Origin: Owenia fusiformis
Taxonomy: Eukaryota; Annelida; Polychaeta; Sabellida; Oweniidae
Assembly: GCA_903813345.2 (NCBI GenBank)
Contig: CAIIXF020000005.1
Location: 33,671,375 to 33,735,374 of the forward strand
Direction of reading: 5' to 3'
Length of the DNA stretch: 64,000 nt
The notes beneath the pieces are model-generated. The model was not told the origin of the DNA. It made no database searches and saw only the letters and a program-made list of their open reading frames with translations. Every line of letters begins with the position of its first letter. Position 1 is the stretch's first letter. Position numbers and translations under genes: made by a program. This document shows positions 38,701-50,700 of the stretch, in pieces.

Positions 38701-41700
38701 GGCTGCGTGGAATACATCCCCCGGAAATGTTTGTATAGACTTCAATTACAAAAAGGCGTATTTATTAATCAATACTAATAATTGTTAATTGTTTATATTA
38801 TAATTATTCATAATATTAATCAACATATTTTTGGGTTTTAGAGAGTTTTCAAATGAACAACCGCCTGAAACATTAGTAGAAAATATATTCATCAACAAAA
38901 CACAGTCGAAAGGTAAGATTATAATACAAATCATAAAATGCTTGTATAAAATGTAAATGTACAGGGTGACCGGAAAAAAAGGAGACCATTGAAGTAATCA
39001 ATTTCTCCTAAACTAGACAAGTGCCATCAATGAAATTTTGCATACACTGGAACAGTTATATGGAAATTTGTTACTGAAGGTTTCAATACAAGCATTCAAC
39101 TGGTTCAGGAGCTATGATCATTTACATAACATGCTCCAAATAGGCACAATTGAGACCAACGCAGAGTTGGATTCATATGGCAAACTACCCTTACATGTTC
39201 TGCCCTCTATGGCATTATTATGGCATTACATATAGCAGTGATTGCCTTCTTTAGGTCAACAATAGTCTGAGGATTGTTTTGGTATAGATTGTCTTTCAAA
39301 TATCCATACAAAAAGAAATCAGCAGGATTCAAGTCTAGGCTGTAATGGCAATGAAGGGTTATCTGACATGTGGTTCATCATCCTGTTGCCAAAGTGCTGA
39401 TTTACCAAATCTTAAGAGTCACTTTAGGTATTGGGCATAGTGCCATGTTACTAAAACCACTATATGGCACAATTAAATCCCATATGAAAAGTAAGGGCTG
39501 CCCAAAACCTCCTTAGGATGATACTGTAACTGAGTGGGACCACTGAGTCAGAAGCCATAGGTCAGATAAGCTTCGTCTCCATACACCTCAAATTTGAATC
39601 CACCTGATTTCTTTTTGTGGGGCAATTTGAAAGACAATGTGTACCAAAACAATCCTGAGACAATTGCTGACCTAAAGGTGGCAATAAATGCTAAATGTAA
39701 TGCCATAACAAGGTCGGAATATGTAAGGGTATTTGCCAAATGTATCCAGCTCTGCGTTGGTCTCAATTGCGCCTATTTGGAGCATGTTATGTAAATGATC
39801 ATAGCTCCTGAACCAGTTGACTGCTTGTATTGACACTTTCAGGAACAAATTTCCATAGAACTGTCCTGATGTATGCAAAATTTCATTGATGTCACTAGTC
39901 TATTTTAGGAGATATTGCCTATTTCAATGGTCTCCTTTTTTTCCGGTCACCCTGTATTTCAGTATTAAGAAAATCCATACAATAATTTTAAAGGTATCTA
40001 AGTGAAAATTGCATATTAGGATAACTTATTATTTTCAGACAAATATGTAAGGCATCACTGTGAAGAAGATCTAACATCTCTGTCTCTACTAAGCGGCATA
40101 TTCACCGAGCCTGCAATCGCTCTCAATTTCTCCCCTACCGTCTACATCTACGATATAGAGGTCGCTTATGATGTTCAAGTTGTTAAAATATGGGCATTCG
40201 CTATGAATTGTCATTGTGAGGCGAGGACGGATAGCAAAATTGGACCAACAAGGTATGTACTGACATTGGTTTTTGAGGGAATGATACATTCTCAAAATTC
40301 ATTTCGTTCGTTGCATACCTTCATTACGTCAGTAAAGGAGGTACGGATTGCACTGAACGAAAGGCTCGGGGATTGGGAATGATACAACAGCGTTATATGG
40401 GCTATTAGTCTTTTTCTTTGATCAAAACTTCAGAGCAAATGGCAGCATTATAAAAATACAAGACCAACCATTCAAAGTATTTTAACTGTAAACATAAATA
40501 TAAAAGCATTAGCTGATTCACTCGCACATGGGCTTTCAACAGCAGTCTCTTGACCGGTGTGAAAGAAATTATGGTCCCCCGTGGATTATGGTTCCCCTTC
40601 TTAACGGCCCTGATTGTGTGTAAGATAATAAGGAAAATGGCCACCATTGCATATAAATCAATGGAGAGTAGGACCATAAATTAATAGGACCTCCTTCCCT
40701 TTTACACCTGGCCTCTTGAAAACCCATGACTCGTACGCGTATAACGAGAAAACAGCGAAATAATAGAGAGGTTAAGCTACACGTATAAATGCAAACCGTG
40801 AACCTGAACGCGTAAGTCCACGCTCAAGTACACGTTTAAGAAAATTTTCTGTTAAGCTACACGTCTGAAACCATGTCAGTGGGCGTGGAGCTATATTCAT
40901 GTGGTGCCTGTGACTGAGGGTCATGTTTCTATGGTGTAATGGATAGCACTTCGGACTCGTGAACGTTAGGCCTGGGTTCGAATCTAGTCGCATCAAAACA
41001 TTTTGTTTTTTATTTTTGCTTTATTTCATATTCAACCACAATTAAATGATCTAGTGCGCCCTCCATTATAATCTCCCCATGAACAAAATAAAGTCATCTG
41101 ATTTTTCAAAATGAATATTCTGCTTTTATTATTGATATGTACACTAGTATCTTGTTGACCTATATTCAGCACTGTATTGATGAATGGGCCACTTATTAGG
41201 GCCAATATTCAACCATAAAGTGTACAGGGGTAGAGATGCCACACCAGGAAGTCTGTGTGTCCGTCAAAATCCATTTGCATCCTACACATCCCTACATCTT
41301 ATCCAGTATAATCTTTGGATTTACAAAGTTGTATGGGATTTCATAAGTGTAAAAGTTGCTTTTGAAGCATTTTTCTTTAGCCATTTTGTAGGAAAAAATG
41401 ATGAAAAAATGTACAATCTTTTAATTTAAAGTATGACCTGAATCGATTGATCGATACTTTATATTTGTACATCTGATGTGATATACCATTTGTGTCATAT
41501 TAATTGTGACATTATTTAATTTGCAATCAATTCAGGCCATTCAGTCATTCAGATTCAGGCAAATCAAATGTAGTGATAAGGCAATCGTAGGCCCTGGTTG
41601 TCATTTCATTTCGTTTAGTATACATATTGTACCAAGCCCCGGGAATCAAATTAGCCCTGCCTATTTATATTGTACGGAATGAACAAACGATCACATTTGA

Positions 41701-44700
41701 AGTTGTCATTTAATCTCTAAAATGTATTCTTTATTTCCAATAAAGGATTTGGGGTTTACCGATATAACAAGCAATAGTGTTTGTATCAAATATGGGCCCC
41801 CGGGCCATACTAAAACATAGCTAAAATCAATCACGTAATGAGCGACGTGTAATCACTCATCTACACGTAAAAACCTGTAACTTTCACGCTCACCTGTAGA
41901 AAGTAGACTAATCTGACGTCATTTTCCTGCGCGCGCATAGAAGTACACGTTCATGCTTTGTTGAATACGCGTCTGTAAATTGCACGAATATGATAATCTC
42001 ATGTAAAAACCTGTAAAATTCACTCTGGCCCACAGGAAATAAACAAATCTGACGTCATTTATCTGCGCGCGCATTGAAGTTCACGTTCAAGTTTTGTCAA
42101 ATACGTGTAGCTTAACCTCTCTAGTAAAAGATCTTTTAACTTGTAGTCCTACCAACTACACACTCGGTCTTGGAACGAGCACCATTGCACTCTTTGTAGT
42201 AGATGTAAGCCACACAAATCCATGGATAGTGAATCGTTATTTAATAAATATACATCGTCGGGCCAGGGGACATCATCTAGGAATGTTCCAAGCAAACGAC
42301 GAGCACGTGGTATGTCAGCTAAGGCACACGTGTGATTTAATGACATCCAACCTTGATTCGTGTGGGTTGCAACCAACAGAGCACCTCTCGTGGAGGTCTT
42401 CATTTGAGAATTATGGGACCATGCCCTTGTGTGAGTCGGGAAATGTACCAGGTTGGTAAAAGATACTTTTATAAATCTGTGTTTGTACCATTGGTATCAT
42501 TTCAGGATATCAGGTTCTTCCCCTTAGATGAAAGACTTTTGAAATGTTTCTGAGAATTTCAAATATGTGTTTGAATCATGTTACCATATAAGTACAATAA
42601 TGTATTTCATTCATGTAAGTGCCATAATGCCACGATCGGCATGCAACGAACATCTCCAACTTCCAAAGTGCGATATTTTGATTTTTTATCTTTATGAATA
42701 CTGATTATACACAGGTGGCTGGCTGGTGCCGTGTCGTGAAGACTGTAGTGACGACAACAACTGTTATTGGGGAGAGGCAAGATGGCAACCGGATGGTTGT
42801 AGTTATGAAATACTCAACGAACATCAAACACAAAGCTGTCTTGATGGAAAAAAGGTAATAAATGGTATACTAGTTATGTTAAACCTACATACACTCCCCT
42901 CCATAAGTTTGGCAACCTTTTTTCTCCATTGAACTACGTGTTAAAGCCTCTTTACGTTTGAATTTTTATTTACTTAACCGGCGATGAAATAACTTATAAT
43001 ATTAATGGAAACGTAACTTGACTTTATTTCCAATATCTCCAAATTTTCTCAATTTTTTTCCTCAATTACAATAGGTCGAAATGGAGGGTTCGGGGCAAAT
43101 CTGAAATTAGGATATCTTTTCAGTAAAAGATTCAGCAAAAAATATTTTTATATAGAAAATTGAATTGTCTAACTTTTTTGAACACTAAGTGTTTAGTTTA
43201 TTTGATGAATATTAAAGTTACAGCGCTTCAAAGTCATTTTTGAAAAGAATTTTTCGCCTCCTGTGTTATTTCAATGGGAGAGGTTTTTTGAAAAACAATT
43301 TTGACTTTAAAGCCCTGTGACAACCATCGAGTTCAGTCCCGATATTTAAACTTTTCTAAGAGTTGTCATTCACGTTTGACTTCACTAGATGGTGTCAGTA
43401 AGTCTTAAGTATCAATCTAAATCATCGTAACAATTAGGTCTTTCTGTTTTATATGGTTTTAAGGTACTTTACTAGCGAGTTTGGGGCTCGGAGGTAGTAA
43501 TATTTCTGCCAATAGATGGCGTTTATTTGTTATAGCGACAAACAGCCTTGAGCCGGCCAATCAAAACGCTGATTTCGGAACACGAAGTTGCTGCGTGATT
43601 AAGCGAGGTGAACTCATATTTCTCTTGGACTTGGAACGCCGAGTCGAACTTTCTAATTGTGTTTTAACTTGGTTTTATTTTGGATATTCTTGGTTTATTT
43701 CATTCAAAAACGGGATTTATATTGTTGTGGATTATCGTCAACAATGTTGAGATACATCCAGCGGTGAGTTAAGCTTTATTTTTGGTAGATAATTGAAGTT
43801 TTAAGTCTCAGAATCTGGGAAGACATTTTCGCCATTTTCAGACAGTGCCTGTCGAGAAATCCTCGAACTTTTGGTTCAAGTCGCAGCTTATTATGTGGCC
43901 ATCTGCGATTCATTTCTAGTTTGTTTTCTTAGTTGCAATGTTAACTTTATGTGTCGGTAAAGCCGCACACTTTAATTAATTATTGTTCGTGTATTTTGAT
44001 CTTGAAAACTTTGGCAAAAGGCTGAAGATTCGCACATGTTAATGATGCAAGAATTTTGCATACTTTTCTGTAGATTTTAGTTGAACATCGGGTATCGTTT
44101 AAGTACTATTTGTGAATTGTATCTTTGTTCAGGATTTGACAAGGATGCATGTAGATATTTGGTGCTTATTGTTCGTGTTTTCTGTTAATAGATTGAGTCA
44201 TTTACGTGATTCCCGGGGATACACGTGGAATGCACGTGATTCGCCATTGTTATGAAAAGTTGTGAGCATTCTCAAACTTTTCCGTCAATATATCTGTGTT
44301 AGTTTTACTTTAGTTATGTGTTAGTTAGATTGTTCCTTAGGTCACAGAAGACTGTGACATTGGACATTTTGTGTCTATGCATAAGCCAACATGTGAATTA
44401 CATGTATTTGTTAGTTATTTTGGACCACTGTATAGTGTAGTGATGCTACATGAAAAAGGCGTTTGATGCATTGGCTCAGAACATGAGTATGCATTGTAAC
44501 TGATCATGCAGAATTGTAGTGATAGTTACTCAGATTTAGTGTTAGTGTACATATCTTAGTATATAGTTCTCTGTTTTGTGATTTGCTAGTATTCTGTGCA
44601 TAAATTCTGAGGTTAATAGAGTGACAGTAATTGTTATTTCACTTTGAGGATCTTGCATTTTTATTTGGACATAAGCTCAAATGGCAGAAGTCTGCTTTAG

Positions 44701-47700
44701 GTTTTCATATAGAGCCAAACGTATGGTTTTCATTGTTCACAGTTAACAGGCCTTGATTGTTAGTTCTTAGTATTCTGTATAAAGTGCTTCATTAGTGCCG
44801 TTAGGAATACGCGGAATGCCGCTACTCTTGCAAATACCATCTCCTATCATATTTCACGATTATTCTAGATTTAACTTTTCATATACAGTTAGATAAATAC
44901 CCACTTTTGTTCAAAAGATCAATAAATAAGTTTTGTTTTACATTTATAGAAATGTACATGCTTTTCTTATGTTCAATTATGGGCTGAGCATAGTGAGATG
45001 CTGCCATCTATTTTTATGTCATTCAGATGACATATAGTTCAAGTGCTGCCATCTTTTGAACTTTGTAAGAGATGATTTAATCCAACCACTGCAGAAGGCT
45101 GCTGTGGACAAGGCTATGACACAATAGTAACTTGATCGTTACAAGTGAACCCTAGAATATTTTTATTGTGGTGATCTGACAATTTAATTACCGCTCGTTA
45201 AACCGCCAACACCAAGTCGGGTCATTACAGCCCTATAACTTTGTTGAACCTGAAGAAACATCGTCGCATGAGAATAACTTTGTACTATCTCACATTTTTA
45301 CGGAACTGAGAAATCAAGGTTTGAAAGTTTAGAGGTCTGTATCTTACTTAGTATTGCTATGTGAAACTTGATTTTTTGTATGTCACCTGGTCTCACCCTA
45401 GAGATATCTTATATGAAATATCATACCTTGAAACAATTTACAAGATCCTTTTTTAAAAATATGGAAATGGAGTTGATACAATTTCCCACCGGAATAACAG
45501 CTTATTTCTAATTTCAAATTGTCATATCTGATATTAACTGTTTCAACCAATCAACTCTCTAAGAATTGGTCATGTGACTTGCAAAACTTATAACAAAAAT
45601 TATAACAATCTTATATTAAAACAAAGTATGCCAATATGCATGTTATTGTATCTAGAATGAAAAATAATGTTTTGCTTTGTAAAAAAGTCTTCAAAAACCA
45701 AAGAATATTATTTAATAAAATAAAGAAAATTCAATTTATAAAACTTTAAAATCAATTTCTCAAATAAGTACAATTATTTCTTAATTTTGGAATCTCAGGA
45801 CACCCTTCAAAAAGAATTTATTGCCTTTGAAACTAAGGAAGAAGTACAATGCATTGAAACCAATGATGCCAATACGGTCCCCCACATATTTCCCTCGGTA
45901 TAAACCCTGTAGCCTAAACCTCCCAGCACATTACAATGTAGCCCCTAAGGGCCGGTCCGCTGGTCATTACCAGGTTATTTTTGATACAGACCAGTTGAAT
46001 TTTTCACTGGGTATAGGAGAATAACATTGCAACTGGTCCGTAATTCCATTTTGACCAGCAGGTTTCAGATCCTTAGGGCCTAAGGCATAACCAATTTTTA
46101 TTACAAGCACATGGAAGAAATTTGAAAATAGAAAAATAAATTCTAATTCATTTTAGATTAATGAAAGTGATGAAACCTCGATTTAGGTTTTTTTTTTTTA
46201 TTAAGAAATATTTATTGCTTCATAAAAATATCATAATATAAATCCCTTCAGTCGCCTCGATTTAGGTAATCACATTTTGTTCATTGGGATGCAGCTATCA
46301 TTATCCATTCATTTTCTGTTGTTTGCTACTCTGTGGAGTACAATTGGGAATTGAAGCAATTGTAGAAGTGGAGACTAAGAGTGGCTCTTTGTAAAGAAAT
46401 TGAACCAATTTGTTACTTTTCCAAAATAAAATGTAGATGATCTAAAAACAATGATCCCAAAAATGCAAAAGAAAGGACAAATCTGAAAAACATACTTGTA
46501 ATAAAATAACTAAAAAGATCCCAGATGTTCAGTGAAAAGCGCAAAGTAAATCATAGATGAAGAGAAAATAAAATAAGTGTTTTAAGGGACTATACTAACA
46601 TAAAGATAACTCCTTATTGATATAGTGTATGGTCAGTAAAAGTTAAAGCTAGTTTAAATAGATTTAGCTTTTTTCCACAAACTATAAAATATAATTTTGA
46701 AAGAGATTTCAATAGTATACAGACAGTGATTGCCTTTGAGCAATGTAGTGCAAAATATGACAGTTACTATTTGTTTTGATTACTATATCTAGTATATAAC
46801 CTATTATTATGTACTCTATTTGAAGAAACAAATAAGCAGTCTTTCATTTTCAACATTTAATGATGACAGCTTCGTATATGCATTTCTATTGCATTTGGCC
46901 ATTCAAACCCCTATAAGACCTGGTAGCAGGGAAGATAAAGGGTACTTTTGACTGATCACATGACCTAATTAACTGGTCATTTGTACTTTTCATCTTCCCT
47001 GGTAGCGAGGATTTAGTTTTTCGAGGAAATTAATAATTCTATTTCATATCATGTGGCCATGAATAATCCAATGAGCATCCATAATACAAAGAGTAATTGA
47101 GGGCATATAATTTGAATATGCATGGGATTACACATACTGTATCATTTTATTTTTTTGATCTACTTGAAATAGCTCTAAAACTAAAACATGAAAGGCCAGG
47201 TATGCAAACTGGCATGGTATTGTGTTACAAAACATTATTTCATTCTAGATACAATAACATGCATATTGGCATACTTCGTTTTAATATAAGATTGTTATAA
47301 CTCCAAGTTTTGTAAGTCACATGACCAATTCTTAGACAGTTGATTGGTTGAAACAGTTGATATCAGATATGACAATTTGAAATTAGAAATAAGCTGTTTG
47401 TCTGGAGATGGTACAATTTCACACTGAATTCTAGCTTAATGAGAGGGAATTGAGATGGGGCATGTATCTGAGATGAAAGCCTGTGTTTCAAATAGTAAAA
47501 TTCCATGTCTATCTCAATTTTTTTGAAAATGGCAGTTAGTACAAAGTTATTCTAACGCGACGACATATCAATTTTTTGTTAAATAAAGTTAGCAAATTCA
47601 ATTACCTGCCTAACTCGTATTTTTTGCAAGGACTCGGATGGATGGATATTCTGTCATATGACTTGCGGCAAACCTACCATTTCCCATTGGTTAACATGGA

Positions 47701-50700
47701 AATGTCGATTTTCAAAAATTCATCAAATTCATCATCAATTTTCGACCTACTGTAATTGAGGAAAACAATTGAGAAAATTTGGAGGTATTGGAATTAAAGT
47801 CAAATTACGTTTCCATCAATAGTATAAGTATTTTCATCGCAGGTTAAGTAAATAAAAATTCAAAGGTAAAGAGGCTTTAACACGTAGTTAAATGGGGGAA
47901 AAAAGGTTGCCAAACTTATGGAGGGGAGTGTAGTCACAGCGCCATGCATTCATAAGTTAAATGAACCTCAATTGCTAAATGTACAGTCTGTTACACTGCT
48001 TCAAAGGCAAGCAGTTGAAGCTGAAAAATAAGAAATCTAAAGACTATTGTGCCATAAAATGTAGAAAAATGTCTTCATATTGCACACAAATAACATTTGT
48101 AAATTTCAGATTATTTAGTGTTTAGTGCAATAAGCCTGTACCCTCTTGTAATTTGAGGTCTATCCGCCATGTTATTTTTTCAATAGTAGTTTGTTATTTA
48201 TGCTTATTTATACAGGGTGATCACTAAGTTCTGGGAATTTATCTGTCATTTAATTATTTTTCAACCAATTTACTTGAAATTTTCAAGGTAAATGGGGAAT
48301 GTAATTTTGGGGTGGATAAAACAGTCTCATTGTCATCTGATGTCACAATGGATAATTATTGTTACTATAGCAACATGATAAATGGCGTAGCGGGTCAAGT
48401 AAAATAAAAATGAATTCAAATTTTGCTTGATCCAAAAGTATGGTTAATAAATACTTATTTGGTGGACATATTTCTGTGATTTTTTATATTTTCAAATACT
48501 TCTAACTTAAGTTTCTAAAGTAACATCTTTATTGTTATATAAGAGTGTACTTTGCTCTATTTTTGTATCATTCATCAGCATCTCAAAGTAACAATCATGA
48601 CCAAAAATAGCGGGGAGTTATCTTCCATTATGACTATGCTCCTTCCCATTACTCAAGCTGCCCATACTACTCTTGAAGAATTGGGGTTCACACAACTTAT
48701 TACTGCCCCATATTCATCAGGCAATATTCCCCAGATGAAGCACCATTAGGCTTCACTACATTTTGGGGTGCTAAAGCATCATATGAGAGGTCATAAGTTT
48801 GATTCCAATAAGGAACTGATTTCAACGGCTTGTGCAAATCTTCAAGGGATGCCAAAGGGAGGACTGGAACACATCTTTATGGACTAAGTTTGTCAACAAC
48901 GCATATGCGTCCAGGGTAATCGAAACAATCATAAATGAAATGGTCCTCTCAGCAATGAAGAATACTTCTGAATAAATGACTTCAAGAGTACTGTTCTGCC
49001 TCTAGTACAAGTAGTTTGAAGCAACTATCTAGGCAAAATGAATATGTTTTGGCAGGAGATTTTCAAATTAACATCAGTCAAAATTTGCTGACCCGCGAAC
49101 CACTTTTACTTTTTTTGTAATTACAATAAAATAAATTGTAGATGTGATATGTATATGAAACATTGCTTGACAATTCAGAATTATACAATGTACACCTGCT
49201 GAAAATTTTAACTCAAATGGTTGAGAAATCTTGAAATGGCAGACCAATTCCCAGAACTTAATGATCACCCTGTATTCCCTATACTCTCTAACATACCCAT
49301 CCTTTACATTGTGTACTAAATAAAAAAAGTAAATAACTGTCCATGAGTTCATCTTTCTTATACAGGTGTTATTTCTTGGTGACTCTACCAACAGAGGTAT
49401 CATGCATTACATGATGGAAGCTGTCAATGGGACTCTCACTCAGATTGATAAGTCCCACGGTATAGTAGTATACAACAACCTCAACTTTGGGCGCACTAGT
49501 ATGGCATTTGCTTATTACCCGCAGTTCTGGCAGCCTGATGCAAATAAAAGAAGTTTAGCTGATACTCTTACAAAGCTCGTCCAAATGTAAGTACTAGTAC
49601 ATGTAGCTCGTTGAAAACTCAGGCAGTTTAGCACTACTTTGAGCACATTTCAAGTGATTTTGGGCCAAAATTGTCATATTTGTACCCCTGGATTTTTTAA
49701 GCTTCCCCCATCATTGGCAAAAGCTAGCTACGGACGTGGAACTCAAATATATAAATTCGAATATCTGGGACAAAAACAATACATTCATTCCCAAATGTTG
49801 ATCTACACGCAAGTAACACTACAGGAGCCTTGGATTCATAGGTTTTCAATGAAGTCCTTGAAGTATATTAAAACATTCAGTTAAAATACATATACACTTG
49901 AAGGAAAATGAAACAATTAACACCAAGTTCGGTTTTGTAAAGTTTCACTTTCATAACATACTTTTGTAACATTACATTCCGGAAGTAGTTCTCCTAATAC
50001 TGTATACGTAATTTGCATTCATTTGTTATATTTTTTAGGGCTGGCCCATTGAACAACAACAGTAATACTGTATTGGTAGTTGGTGGCGTGAGTTGGCTGA
50101 TGACAAAACATTTTCCTCTTATTATTTCCGCGCTCAACAGGATTGACTTACAGGGAATTAAGCTGGTCATAAAGAGCATGGGCACAACTAATATAGAGAA
50201 GGTATTCACAAAAATGTCGTACTTCATTGTTTTCATAACTACAAAAGGCTGTTAATGAGAGAATGTTTTTCAAACGTGCATAGTATATAAAAATATAATG
50301 AAATATAACAGAATGAAATGCTTTATCATGTCATGTCATTTATAAAAAGAATCTGGGTGGGGGATACAATTTTTGTGCATTCGATTATATTGTTTTGGAT
50401 ATTGTTTATCACCATTTTGAATATTGTTGCTATTATGACTGGTTGGCAAATAGCCATTTCCTTACTAGTTATACCACCGAACGAAGTTCCAGAGGGATAT
50501 AGAGAGGCCGTCCGTTCGTTCGTCTGTCTCTCTGTCTGTCTGGGGAATAACTCAGAAACTGGTTTGCGGATTGGTTCAAATTGTATTTGGCTTATGCCTT
50601 GTGGGTGGAGGGCCTCTGCTCGAGAAGATATTTTCAATATGCCAACTCAATTTAAAATGCCCGCCAGTTTTCTTTAAAAAAATAATCATTGATAACTCAA

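Larger units (their letters stand above)
42892..47930. mobile_element. Long-TIR Tc1/mariner-type element, interrupted by an LTR
   Basis: Termini CACTCCCCTCCATAAGTTTG and inverse, each flanked by TA. Inverted arms extend inward at least 700 bp (e.g. GTCATATCTGATAT...CAACTGTTTCAACCAATC near 45520 and, inverted, near 47360). Without the LTR it is about 3.1 kb. No transposase ORF is visible, so it is probably non-autonomous. It starts 37 bp after CPED1 exon 14. Confidence 0.8.

Noticed and set aside
40928-41003. Functional tRNA gene
   Set aside because: A and B boxes are present, but the acceptor, anticodon and T stems do not pair; kept only as a tRNA-derived pseudogene.
43481-43750. 89-residue plus-strand frame inside the LTR-like insertion
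   Set aside because: No gag, pol or other similarity recognised; it overlaps the presumed LTR promoter region.
49994-50677. Overlapping frames around and after CPED1 exon 16
   Set aside because: They are antisense or read into intron 16 repeats past a good donor (50202).
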